Positions 24,034-32,559 of a stretch of 64,000 nt of DNA are shown in pieces (positions within the stretch are counted from its first letter, which is position 1; every line of letters begins with the position of its first letter). The notes beneath the pieces were generated by a model. The model saw only the letters and a list, made by a program, of their open reading frames with translations, ran no database searches and was not told where the DNA came from. This DNA comes from Kushneria pakistanensis (lineage in GTDB: Bacteria; Pseudomonadota; Gammaproteobacteria; Pseudomonadales; Halomonadaceae): NCBI RefSeq assembly GCF_014652795.1, contig NZ_BMZM01000001.1, forward strand, positions 558,001-622,000. Direction: 5' to 3'. The position numbers and the translations under genes are program-made.

Positions 24034-25311
24034 TCAGGCAGCCTCCTCAAGCTGTTGGATGGCATCCATGGCGCCAAAAAGCACGGTGTCGCGACAGGGC
24101 GTGAGATCGTTTTGATCCAGGCTCTGGCGAAAATACCAGGGGCCATCGCGGGTATCGCCGTAAAGCACGGCGCCGACAAGTCGGTTGTTGCGCAGAATCA
24201 GGCGGCGGTAGTCGCCATGATCGGCGTCGAGGTATTGCAGCACCTCGTCACCGGGTTCGGGGGTCAGCGCGCCGAAGGCGTAAAGCTCGATGCCGCTGAC
24301 CTTGAGCCGGGTCGCGCTGGGTGTCAGAGCGTAGTGCCGATCACCGCCGCAGAGCCGATCGGCCAGCACTTCCACCTGCGCCCAGATGGGATCGACCAGG
24401 CCAAAGGTAGTGCGCTCGAACTCGCAGCATTCCCCCAGCGCCATGATGCGCTCATCACTGGTGGTCAGGGTGTCGTCCACGCGGATCGCCCGATCCCCGG
24501 CGAGCCCCGCCTCAAACCCGAGTTCCGCGTTGGGCACGATGCCGGCGGCGACCACGACCAGCCCAGCGGCAAGGTGCTCGCCGTCGTCCAGCGTCACGCC
24601 GGCGACATGGGTGCCATCAGCGCTGTCATAAGCGACAGGGCAGCGCCCCAGCCGCAGCGTCAGGCCGCGCTGTTCAAGCGCCTCGGCCAAAAGCCCAGCG
24701 GCCCGGGCATCGAGCTGGCGGTTCATCAGGTGCGCGGCGCGATGCACCACGGTGACCTCAAGGCCGCGCTTTCGAAGCCCCTCGGCCGCCTCGAGCCCCA
24801 GCAGCCCGCCGCCGATCACCACGGCGCGGCGTGTGTAATCTTCGGCTGCCATCAGCGCGGCCACATCCTCGGTGGTGCGAAAGCCATGGATGCCTCGAAG
24901 TTCAGCGCCGGGTAGATCAAACAGCCGTGCACGCGAGCCGGTGGCGATGATCAGGCGGTCATAGCCATGACGCGTGTCCTGATCATCGATGATCTGCTGC
25001 GTTGCCCGGTCAATGGCGTGAATGCGCCGGTCGCAGTGCAGCGTAATGTTGTGGGTCTCGAACCAGTCGCAGCCGTGCAGGCGAATCGCCGCCTCATCAA
25101 CTTCGCCGGCCAGCAGCGAGGAAAGCAGGATGCGGTTGTAGGCCGGGGTGCTTTCATCACCGAACACATGAATGTCCTGCGGTCGCTCGTCCCGGCTGAC
25201 AAGCTGCTCCAGCAGGCGCTGGGTAGCCATGCCGTTGCCAATAATGAGCACACGCTCCTGGGGTGTGGCCTGTGCGATGGCATTGTCAGTGTTCATGGTC
25301 GCAGTTGTCAT
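24034..25311 (-). CDS. NirB-like FAD/NAD(P)H oxidoreductase, probable nitrate-reductase electron-transfer subunit
   Basis: 425 residues from ATG 25311 (MTTATMNTDNAIAQ), preceded by GGGAGG; the open frame extends much further upstream but without coding character. It is a NirB N-terminal-type flavoprotein: VLIIGNGMATQRLLEQL, HVFGDESTPAYNRILLSSLL, a second Rossmann fold VVIGGGLLGLEAAEGL, and IMALGECCEF. It lacks the NirB iron-sulfur and siroheme part. In other bacteria such proteins (NasC or NasB) feed NADH electrons to assimilatory nitrate reductase. It is the first gene of the nir operon, behind a sigma-54-type promoter. Its partner NasA carries the BFD-like [2Fe-2S] domain that this protein lacks. 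Confidence 0.85.
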   Translation of the reverse strand: MTTATMNTDNAIAQATPQERVLIIGNGMATQRLLEQLVSRDERPQDIHVFGDESTPAYNRILLSSLLAGEVDEAAIRLHGCDWFETHNITLHCDRRIHAIDRATQQIIDDQDTRHGYDRLIIATGSRARLFDLPGAELRGIHGFRTTEDVAALMAAEDYTRRAVVIGGGLLGLEAAEGLRKRGLEVTVVHRAAHLMNRQLDARAAGLLAEALEQRGLTLRLGRCPVAYDSADGTHVAGVTLDDGEHLAAGLVVVAAGIVPNAELGFEAGLAGDRAIRVDDTLTTSDERIMALGECCEFERTTFGLVDPIWAQVEVLADRLCGGDRHYALTPSATRLKVSGIELYAFGALTPEPGDEVLQYLDADHGDYRRLILRNNRLVGAVLYGDTRDGPWYFRQSLDQNDLTPCRDTVLFGAMDAIQQLEEAA

Positions 25312-25415
25312 GGTCGACCTCCCGGCGTGATGGATTGTCGATGGTGCAGGTGGTGCCTCTTCCGCAAGGCGAGTCGTATGGTCTGTCGCGTCGACCATGC
25401 TGGCTGCCATCAAAA

Positions 25416-25431
25416 AGCGAACGCCGTGCCA
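25416..25431 (-). promoter_or_regulatory. Sigma-54 type -24/-12 promoter of the nir operon
   Basis: The minus strand reads TGGCACGGCGTTCGCT. It fits TGGCACGRNNNTTGCW with one mismatch and has exactly ten bases between the GG and GC elements. Transcription would begin near 25405, about 95 nt before the first start codon. Nitrogen control through NtrC is the expected logic; no clear NtrC sites were proven. Confidence 0.65.
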
Positions 25432-25643
25432 GAAGCGGGAGAGCCCTTTAATTTCAATCCTTTTCGCCATCACGTGCGTCACAGGAAGGCATGAGTCGGC
25501 TGCGAGCTCATCACCAGGGCGACATCGAGGCGTCATCACAGTGCAGCGCCGTCTCCGGAAAGCCATCTTTTGGTGCACCAGACACCGAAGCGTCAGAGCC
25601 AGTCGGCGTCAGCGTCCTGCTGTTACGGCAAAACCATGCCTCA

Positions 25644-25659
25644 TGGCCCGAATATTGCT
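25644..25659 (+). promoter_or_regulatory. Sigma-54 type -24/-12 promoter of nasA
   Basis: TGGCCCGAATATTGCT fits TGGCACGRNNNTTGCW with one mismatch and GG-N10-GC spacing. It would start transcription near 25670, leaving a leader of about 145 nt before nasA. TGGTGCACCA at 25571-25580, between the two promoters, resembles overlapping NtrC half-sites. Confidence 0.65.
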
Positions 25660-25738
25660 CATTCAGGCTATCAACAGCGGTCACGCCCTTTTTTGACGGA
25701 TGTCAGATTTTTCCGCATTGATGTAGACCAATGTCGAT

Positions 25739-25798
25739 GACAGGCGTGGCATGGAAGGGTTGACAGACGTGCCTAGGTAGAGAGGGGCGTCGCCTGTC
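25739..25798 (+). other. Long-range inverted repeat in the nasA leader
   Basis: GACAGGCG (25739-25746) can pair with CGCCTGTC (25791-25798), ending just before the GGAGGAG ribosome binding site of nasA. It could take part in leader control of translation or termination, as known for some nitrate operons. No protein partner such as NasR is in the window. Confidence 0.35.
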
Positions 25799-25813
25799 GT
25801 GGAGGAGAGCCTG

Positions 25814-28540
25814 ATGGAAACGAAGACCACCTGTCCCTACTGCGGGGTTGGCTGCGGCGTTGTGGCGCAACATGATCCAAGGCGCTGCGACACGCTCGCG
25901 GGCGTGTCGGGCGACAGCACGCATCCGGCCAACGAGGGCCGGCTCTGTGTCAAGGGCTCGGCGCTGGCACAAACGCTGGGGCACGAGGGGCGTCTGATGC
26001 ATCCTCGAATCGATGGCTGCGATGTCAGCTGGGAGACGGCGCTGTCAGAAGTCGCCTCACGCCTGGCGGGCATTCGAAAGCGTCATGGCGGTGGTGCCAT
26101 TGCGGGCTATCTCTCGGGGCAACTGCTGACCGAGGACTATTACATTGCCAACAAGTTCTTCAAGGGCTTTGTCGGTACGCCGCACGTGGATACCAATTCG
26201 CGGCTATGCATGGCCTCAGCGGTGGCAGGCTACAAGCGTGCCCTGGGTGCAGACGCCGTACCCTGCTGCTATGAGGACCTTGAAGAGGCGGAGCTGGTGG
26301 TGCTGACCGGCAGCAATCTGGCCTGGAACCATCCGGTGCTCTATCAGCGCCTGCGCGCCGCCAAACGCCGTAACCCCCTGATGCAGATCGTGGTGATCGA
26401 CCCGCGGGTCACCGATACCTGCGAACTGGCCGATCTCTATCTGCAGATTGCGCCGGGCAGTGATATCGCGCTCTTTAACGGCCTTTTGAGCTATATGGCT
26501 GACAAGGGAAGGCTCGACCGTAACTTTATCCAGCACCATGCCGAAGGCTTCGATGAGGCGCTGGCCGCGGCACAGCAGGAGGTACCGGACATCGAGGCTG
26601 TCGCTGAGCGGTGCGGCGTTGATGCCGAGCGGCTGGAGACCTTCTACTACTGGTTTGCCACTCGGCTGCATGTGGTGACGCTTTATTCGCAGGGTATCAA
26701 CCAGTCGAGCAGCGGCACCGATCGGGTCAATGCGATCATCAACTGCCATCTGGCCGGAGGCAGTATCGGCCTGCCGGGCGCCGGTCCCTTTTCGATTACC
26801 GGCCAGCCCAACGCCATGGGCGGGCGCGAAGTCGGCGGGCTGGCCAATCAACTGGCGGCACACATGGATTACCACACCCCTGGCGCGCTGGATCGGGTCA
26901 CACGCTTCTGGACCACGCCAGGCCTTGTGCCGACGCTACCCGATGGACCCGGTCACAAGGCGCTGGCGCTGATTGAAGCCATCGAGCGCGGCGAGATCCA
27001 GGCGCTATGGATCATGGCCACCAATCCGCTGGTTAGCCTGCCGGATGCCAACCGGGTACGTGCTGCCATTAAACGGTGCCCGCTGGTGATCGTCTCCGAT
27101 GGCGTGGCGCGCAACGACACGCTTGAGTATGCCGATATCGTGCTGCCGGCCAGCGGCTGGGCCGAAAAGGACGGCACCGTGACCAACTCCGAGCGGCGTA
27201 TCTCGCGCCAGCGCGGAATATTGCCGCCGCCTGGCGAAGCGCGCCACGACTGGTGGATCCTCTGCGAGGTGGCCCGTCGCATGGGCTTTGGCGAGGCTTT
27301 CAATTATCGCGGCGTGCACGAGATCTTTGATGAACACGCTCGCCTCTCGGGGTTTGAAAATGATCCGCAGGCCACCCCGGAGAACGGCTATCGCCTGTTT
27401 GATATCTCGGGGCTCGCCGGGTTGGATCGCAACGCGTATGACGCGCTGGCGCCAATCCAGTGGCCGGTCAATGCCGGGGCGCCGCACGGTACGGCGCGGC
27501 TTTTCAATAATGCTCGCTTCATGACGCCCAATGGCCGGGCAAGGCTGATCGCGGTCACCTCCAGTCCCGCGATTCAGCAACCGAGTCATGAAGCGAGACT
27601 GATGCTCAATACCGGGCGTATTCGCGATCAGTGGCACACCATGACCCGTACTGCGCGGGCATCGCGTCTGATGCATCACCGCAGCGAGCCCTTTATCGAG
27701 GTGCACCCGGCCACGGCGCGCGCTGCCGGCGTGACCGATGGGCAGGTGGCCCGGCTGCACAATGCACTGGGGGAATATTTTGGTCGCGTGCGGGTCACTA
27801 CTGCTCAGCGCCCTGGCGAGCTTTTTATCCCCATCCACTGGAACAATCAGTTTGCCCATCAGGCGCGGGCGTCCGCGCTGATAAAGGCCGTGTGTGACCC
27901 GGTGTCCGGGCAGCCCGAGTCCAAGCAGGGGCGCGTGGCGATGTCACCGATCACCGCGCAGTGGGAGGCCTGTCTGTTGCTGGGCCGTGACGCACCGGCG
28001 CCGCTGGAGGAGAGCGACTGGTGGGCGCGTATCCCGCAGGTGCACTGTCAGCGCTGGCAGATGGCAGGCGAAACGTCGTTTGACTGGCAGGCGTGGTGCG
28101 AACACACCCTGGGACAGGCACCCACGCTCTGGAGCGAGGATGGCAGGCGTGGTCATTTTCGTGCGGCCTGCCTTCAGGGCGGCCGGCTGCGCTGGTGGCT
28201 GGCGGTGGCGCCTGCCGGCACGCTTAATCCGATGCTGGGGGAGATCGGTTGGCTGGATGACTGCTTTGCGTATGAAACGCTTGAGAGTTCGCAGCGGCGA
28301 CGACTGTTGGCCGGCCGGGCAGCCAGCAGTGAGGATGCCGGATCGACGGTGTGCAGCTGTCACCAGGTCGGGCAAAAAAGTATCGAGCGCGCCATCGCCA
28401 ATGGCTGCAACAGCGTCGAGGCGCTGGGGGAGCGGCTGGCCTGCGGGACCCAGTGTGGCTCCTGTATCCCGGAGCTCAAGAAACTCATCGCGGCGCAGGC
28501 CGAGCACCGCGATGAGCCGGTCGAGCAGGTATCGGTGTGA
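25814..28540 (+). CDS. nasA: Assimilatory nitrate reductase catalytic subunit with C-terminal BFD-like domain
   Basis: 908 residues from the ATG at 25814, directly after GGAGGAGAG. METKTTCPYCGVGCGV gives the N-terminal [4Fe-4S] ligands (Cys7, Cys10, Cys14 and a later Cys in EGRLCVKG). The long molybdopterin-guanine-dinucleotide domain follows (NSRLCMASAVAGYKRALGAD with a Cys near residue 137, GSIGLPGAGPFSITGQPNAMGGREVGG, and the C-terminal MopB dinucleotide-binding region). The last about 60 residues (VCSCHQVGQKSIERAI, ACGTQCGSCIPEL) are a BFD-like [2Fe-2S] module. It reduces nitrate to nitrite in the cytoplasm. Divergent from the nir operon. Confidence 0.95.
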   Translation: METKTTCPYCGVGCGVVAQHDPRRCDTLAGVSGDSTHPANEGRLCVKGSALAQTLGHEGRLMHPRIDGCDVSWETALSEVASRLAGIRKRHGGGAIAGYLSGQLLTEDYYIANKFFKGFVGTPHVDTNSRLCMASAVAGYKRALGADAVPCCYEDLEEAELVVLTGSNLAWNHPVLYQRLRAAKRRNPLMQIVVIDPRVTDTCELADLYLQIAPGSDIALFNGLLSYMADKGRLDRNFIQHHAEGFDEALAAAQQEVPDIEAVAERCGVDAERLETFYYWFATRLHVVTLYSQGINQSSSGTDRVNAIINCHLAGGSIGLPGAGPFSITGQPNAMGGREVGGLANQLAAHMDYHTPGALDRVTRFWTTPGLVPTLPDGPGHKALALIEAIERGEIQALWIMATNPLVSLPDANRVRAAIKRCPLVIVSDGVARNDTLEYADIVLPASGWAEKDGTVTNSERRISRQRGILPPPGEARHDWWILCEVARRMGFGEAFNYRGVHEIFDEHARLSGFENDPQATPENGYRLFDISGLAGLDRNAYDALAPIQWPVNAGAPHGTARLFNNARFMTPNGRARLIAVTSSPAIQQPSHEARLMLNTGRIRDQWHTMTRTARASRLMHHRSEPFIEVHPATARAAGVTDGQVARLHNALGEYFGRVRVTTAQRPGELFIPIHWNNQFAHQARASALIKAVCDPVSGQPESKQGRVAMSPITAQWEACLLLGRDAPAPLEESDWWARIPQVHCQRWQMAGETSFDWQAWCEHTLGQAPTLWSEDGRRGHFRAACLQGGRLRWWLAVAPAGTLNPMLGEIGWLDDCFAYETLESSQRRRLLAGRAASSEDAGSTVCSCHQVGQKSIERAIANGCNSVEALGERLACGTQCGSCIPELKKLIAAQAEHRDEPVEQVSV

Positions 28541-28543
28541 GAC

Positions 28544-30031
28544 TCAGCCGGCGTCGAGGCGGAAGTCGCGCAGTTGTACGCTGCCGCTTTGCACCGCCAG
28601 ACTAATGGGGTAGCGGTGTGGTGACAGGAAGCTTGCCAGCGTAATGGAAAGCTGGCGCTGCCCACCCTGGATCAGCATCTCGACGCTGCCATGATCGACC
28701 CACCACTGGATATGCACCTGCCGGCCATTCAGCTCGCCGGCGCGCCGCTCGCCGGGAAAGTGCTGGTCAAAGCGTGCCACGCCGCTGTATCCCTCGCGCC
28801 GATAGGTGACCTCGGTGGCGTCATCACCGGCACGCAGGATCAATTGCTGCTGTGTGCCCTGCTGTAGCGAAAGCGCCAGTCTGCTGCCGGCGGCCAGTTC
28901 CAGCGTCAGCTCTCCGCGCACCAGATCCGCCTCGGGCGTGGCCAGCAGATGCTGACCTTCCTTCAGCGGTGCCTCCAACAGGGCCACCTCAAGCGGTGAG
29001 ACCGAGTGCTCAAGCTCTGTCGCAAAACGCTGGTGCAGACGCACGCCCCGGTCGGTAGCAGCCAGAGTCAGCGCGCGGGGCAGGGTCATGGCGCCGCGCC
29101 ATCCCGCCTGGGGCGCGTGGCCGGCGTACTGCCAGTTGTTGAGCCAGGCGATCGCCAGTCGGCGGTCGGGCACATTGGAAAAGCTCTGTACGGCGTAGAA
29201 ATCGCGCCCCTGATCCACCAGCAACAACGGCTCGTCGGGGTAGTCGTTGTGAAAGCACTCGCCGTCGAAGTGGCCGATAAAATACTGGGTGAAGGAGCCC
29301 ATGGTGTCCTGCGGGCCTTCGTGGTCGATGCCCACGCCCACGATCAGCACCCAGCGGCTGGCGGATGCCTCGCTGCCTTCAACGGGCAGCTCGAACAGAT
29401 CGGGGCACTCCCAGGGACCGTCGGTGTGGCATCCCTGGCCGTGGCCGAACTCGCTCGCCAGCTGCCAGTCGAGCAGATTGGCAGAAACGTAGAAGCGGAT
29501 ATGCTGGCCGCAGGCCAGCGCCATGACCCACCGGCGGCTTTGTTCGTGGTAGATCACCTTCGGGTCGCGAAAGTCGCGAAACCCCGGCGCTGCGATGATG
29601 GGGTTGCCGGCATACTTGTGCCAGCTGCGACCGCCGTCCCGGCTCCAGGCGAGATGCTGCTCCTGCTCGTAGTGTTCCTGGTCAGCATCAAGAAAGCGAT
29701 GGGCCGTATAGAAGGCCACCAGGCCCTCGCCGCCGTCGAACAGACCGCTGACGTCATAGCGGTCGACCACGGCGCTGCCCGAAAAGCACATGCCGTCATC
29801 GTCTGGGGTCAGCGCCACCGGCAGGTGCTGCCAGTCACAGAGATCGCGGCTGACCGCGTGCCCCCAGTGCATTGGCCCCCAGACCAGGCTGTCGGGATGG
29901 TACTGATAGAACAGATGGTACTCGCCGTCGTGGTAGACCAGGCCGTTGGGGTCGTTCATCCAGCCCTGCGGCGGGGTGAAGTGACGCAGCGGTCGCTCGT
30001 TGGGGGCTGCCATGGTGTCGGAGCCGCTCAT
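28544..30031 (-). CDS. cscA: Sucrose hydrolase (GH32 beta-fructofuranosidase)
   Basis: 495 residues from ATG 30031, preceded by AGGA. GWMNDPNGLVYHDGEYHLFYQY near residue 24 contains the GH32 nucleophile Asp (WMNDPNG). FRDFRDPKVIY holds the RDP stabiliser, and PWECPDLFEL holds the acid/base Glu (ECPD). A C-terminal beta-sandwich follows. No signal peptide, so it is cytoplasmic and cleaves sucrose or sucrose 6-phosphate. With a LacY-type permease next door and no PTS genes, free sucrose is the likely substrate. Third gene of the csc operon, convergent with nasA three bases away. Confidence 0.92.
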   Translation of the reverse strand: MSGSDTMAAPNERPLRHFTPPQGWMNDPNGLVYHDGEYHLFYQYHPDSLVWGPMHWGHAVSRDLCDWQHLPVALTPDDDGMCFSGSAVVDRYDVSGLFDGGEGLVAFYTAHRFLDADQEHYEQEQHLAWSRDGGRSWHKYAGNPIIAAPGFRDFRDPKVIYHEQSRRWVMALACGQHIRFYVSANLLDWQLASEFGHGQGCHTDGPWECPDLFELPVEGSEASASRWVLIVGVGIDHEGPQDTMGSFTQYFIGHFDGECFHNDYPDEPLLLVDQGRDFYAVQSFSNVPDRRLAIAWLNNWQYAGHAPQAGWRGAMTLPRALTLAATDRGVRLHQRFATELEHSVSPLEVALLEAPLKEGQHLLATPEADLVRGELTLELAAGSRLALSLQQGTQQQLILRAGDDATEVTYRREGYSGVARFDQHFPGERRAGELNGRQVHIQWWVDHGSVEMLIQGGQRQLSITLASFLSPHRYPISLAVQSGSVQLRDFRLDAG

Positions 30032-30091
30032 GTCGTCATCCTGTCGATGGGTTGATAAATCCGGTGGCTGCACTCGCTTGCCACGGCGCGT

Positions 30092-31105
30092 TCAAACGCG
30101 TCGATGCGAGCACCCCAGCGTCGTTGAAAAGGGAATGGTCAGCGTCCCGGGCGGCGGGTCGCCCTCGAGCAGCAACGTCATGGCCTGACGCCCCATCTCG
30201 AGATGAGGCAGCGCCATGGTGGTCAGCGATGGCGTCAGCGCCCCTGAAATGGGCTGTTGATCATCAAAGCTGACCACCGCCAGATCCCGCCCGGGCGTTA
30301 GCCCGCGTCGTGCCAGTGCCAGATAAAGCTGCAGGGCAATACGGTCCTGACCGCAGAGAATCGCCGTGGGCGGGGTGGCCGCACTCATCAGCTGGGCCAG
30401 CGCCGACTCGACCCGGTATTCCTCCTCGCCACCCGGGGTCCCCACGCAGGCGGTAATGATCGCCTGTGATGACGGCTCGAGGCCGGCCTCGATCAGGGCA
30501 TCATGAAAACCCGCTGTGCGCAGCGGTGTGGCCACCGAGCGAGGATTGGGGGCCAGAAAGGCGATATGGCGATGTCCTTCGGCCAGCAGCAGGCGGGTGG
30601 CCTGCTGCGCGGCGAGGCGTTCATCGGGCACCAGCGCGGGCAGCGCCGTGGTGGTGCTGAAGCCGTTGACCAGTACTGCGGGCAGCTGCTGCATTTCCGG
30701 GGGAAGCTCGACGTCACGATGGTAGTCACAGGCGTAGAGCAGGCCGTCAACGCGCTGCTCCATCAAAAGCTCAAAGGCGCGTCGGCGATGCTCATCACCG
30801 GCCTCGGCATCGATGTTGAACAACAGCAGCAGACGGCCATGGGCATCCGCCATCTGCTGGGCGCCGCGCAGGATATCCCCCGAGTGGGGCTGGGTGGTCA
30901 CGCGATCGGAGAGAAAGCCGATGATGTTGGACCGGGCGCTGCGCATCATGCGAGCGCCGCTGTGAGGCCGATACCCCAGCGCCTGGATTGCCTCGTTGAC
31001 CCGCTCGCGGGTCGCCGGGCGCACGCGTGTGTCACCGTTGATGACCCGCGAGACGGTCTTGAAAGAGGTCTCGGCGTGGCGTGCCACGTCCTTGATCGAC
31101 ACCAT
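30092..31105 (-). CDS. cscR: LacI-family repressor of the sucrose genes
   Basis: 337 residues. MVSIKDVARHAETSFKTVSRVINGDTRVRPATRERVNEAIQALGY is the LacI headpiece with helix-turn-helix and hinge helix. The periplasmic-binding-protein-like core follows (NIIGFLSDRV, AILCGQDRIALQLYLALARRG, VVSFDDQQP). It lies between cscB and cscA on the same strand. A perfect 16-bp palindrome upstream of cscB (32468-32483) is the likely operator. The sugar ligand is inferred. Confidence 0.9.
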   Translation of the reverse strand: MVSIKDVARHAETSFKTVSRVINGDTRVRPATRERVNEAIQALGYRPHSGARMMRSARSNIIGFLSDRVTTQPHSGDILRGAQQMADAHGRLLLLFNIDAEAGDEHRRRAFELLMEQRVDGLLYACDYHRDVELPPEMQQLPAVLVNGFSTTTALPALVPDERLAAQQATRLLLAEGHRHIAFLAPNPRSVATPLRTAGFHDALIEAGLEPSSQAIITACVGTPGGEEEYRVESALAQLMSAATPPTAILCGQDRIALQLYLALARRGLTPGRDLAVVSFDDQQPISGALTPSLTTMALPHLEMGRQAMTLLLEGDPPPGTLTIPFSTTLGCSHRRV

Positions 31106-31139
31106 GATATTGTCCCTGCGCTCTGCGTCTCTCCCACCA

Positions 31140-32420
31140 TCAGGCCGGCTGCGCTGTCGCAGTGTCGCTCACGAAGGGCTCACCGTAGACATCCTCGTTA
31201 TCTCTTTTAAGCACGAAAAACGCATAGAGGCCGGCGATGAACACGATCGCGCTGATGATGGAGAAGGTGGTCTGATATCCGACGCTGTCGCGTAGCATGC
31301 CCAGAAGCGGTGATAAAACGATGTTGCCGCCCTGCGCCGAGATCTGAAAGCCCACCAGATAGAGCGTGGCCGACAGTGCCGGATTGAAGTGCAGGGTAAA
31401 GTAGCGAAAGATCGCCAGCACGAACAGGGGCACCTCAATGGCGTGAAACATCTTGACCAGCGAGATGAGCATGGGGTCTTCGAACACTGCACTGCCCAGA
31501 ATGCGCAGAAACATCACCAGTGCCCCCAGCAGGATGGTATTGCGCACTCCGATACGGTGCATGAGCAGTGGTACCAGACCCATCATGGCGGCTTCGAGAA
31601 ACACCTGAGCCGAGTTGAGCATGCCGTAGTACTGCTGGCCGCGCGCGGGAGAGTCGAACAGGCGGGTATAAAACTCGGGGAACATCTGCTGGTCGTAGAC
31701 GGTATAGAAGGTCCAGGAGAAGAATACGAAAATGATCAGCTTCCACAGCGCGCCGATTTTAAATACGGCGAGCATGTCGCTCAGCGAGGGCACCTGCTGC
31801 TCATGCTCGGTGGGCGATTGCGCCTCGACCGGCGCCTTCCAGACAATCAGCATCAAAAGCAGCGCCACGCCGAACAGTGAACCCATCCAGAAGATCAGGC
31901 GCGCATCGAGGGTAAACAGAAAGCCTGCCAGCAGCGCTACCACGGCGTAGCCTGCCGAGCCCCACATGCGTGCCTGACCGTATTCAAAGCCGCTGCGACG
32001 GCTGATGCGCTCGGCGATCGCCTCAAACAGTGCAAAGGCGGCCAGAAACCCTGCTGACAGAAAAATCGCACCCACGGTCACGCCCAGTGCAAAGCTGTTC
32101 TCCAGCAGCGGACGATAGATCCAGATCATGAACGGCCCCACCAGCGAGGCGGCGCCGGCGGCCAGAATCGCCAGATGGCGCCGGGCCCCCAGGCGGTCCT
32201 GCAGGGTGCCGTAAAAAATCATGAAAAATAGCGTTGCCAGCGAGTTGGCGGCGTAGACGATGCCCACCGAGGTGCCGCCAAGGCCGAGTCCGTTCTCCTC
32301 GCTGGTCAGCCAGATCTGGAAAAAGGACCACCAGATGCCCCAGGAGGCAAAAAAGAGCAGCAGACTAAAGGAGCTCTGAAGATAAGAGCGCGTCAGTGAA
32401 ATACCGAGAAAATGTGTCAA
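31140..32420 (-). CDS. cscB: LacY-family sucrose:proton symporter
   Basis: 426 residues with the LacY/CscB layout of 12 membrane spans: YLQSSFSLLLFFASWGIWWSFFQIWLTSE in helix 1, YGTLQDRLGARRHLA in the helix 2-3 loop, FEYGQARMWGSAGYAVVALLAGFLF near residue 145, and FPEFYTRLF in the central region. The start is a TTG (32418-32420) behind GGAGAG. Substrate is inferred from the adjacent GH32 enzyme and LacI regulator. It is the first gene of the csc operon, downstream of the palindromic operator. Confidence 0.88.
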   Translation of the reverse strand: MTHFLGISLTRSYLQSSFSLLLFFASWGIWWSFFQIWLTSEENGLGLGGTSVGIVYAANSLATLFFMIFYGTLQDRLGARRHLAILAAGAASLVGPFMIWIYRPLLENSFALGVTVGAIFLSAGFLAAFALFEAIAERISRRSGFEYGQARMWGSAGYAVVALLAGFLFTLDARLIFWMGSLFGVALLLMLIVWKAPVEAQSPTEHEQQVPSLSDMLAVFKIGALWKLIIFVFFSWTFYTVYDQQMFPEFYTRLFDSPARGQQYYGMLNSAQVFLEAAMMGLVPLLMHRIGVRNTILLGALVMFLRILGSAVFEDPMLISLVKMFHAIEVPLFVLAIFRYFTLHFNPALSATLYLVGFQISAQGGNIVLSPLLGMLRDSVGYQTTFSIISAIVFIAGLYAFFVLKRDNEDVYGEPFVSDTATAQPA

Positions 32421-32467
32421 GCCAGTCTCTCCGGGCAGCGAGCAAAACGATCAGCCTTCCATCGGCT

Positions 32468-32483
32468 GTGACAACGTTGTCAC
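32468..32483. promoter_or_regulatory. LacI-type operator in front of cscB
   Basis: GTGACAACGTTGTCAC is a perfect 16-bp palindrome with the central AACGTT-like core usual for LacI/GalR operators, 48 bp upstream of the cscB start. Confidence 0.8.
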
Positions 32484-32559
32484 GCTACTCTAGGGAGCGG
32501 CTTTCGGTCTGTCTTTACGACTTTTGCCCAGGGAGGGTCAGGCAGGGCGGGAAGGGAGG

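Noticed and set aside
27005-27859. 284-codon minus-strand frame
   Set aside because: Antisense to the molybdopterin domain of nasA; no start signals and no domain.
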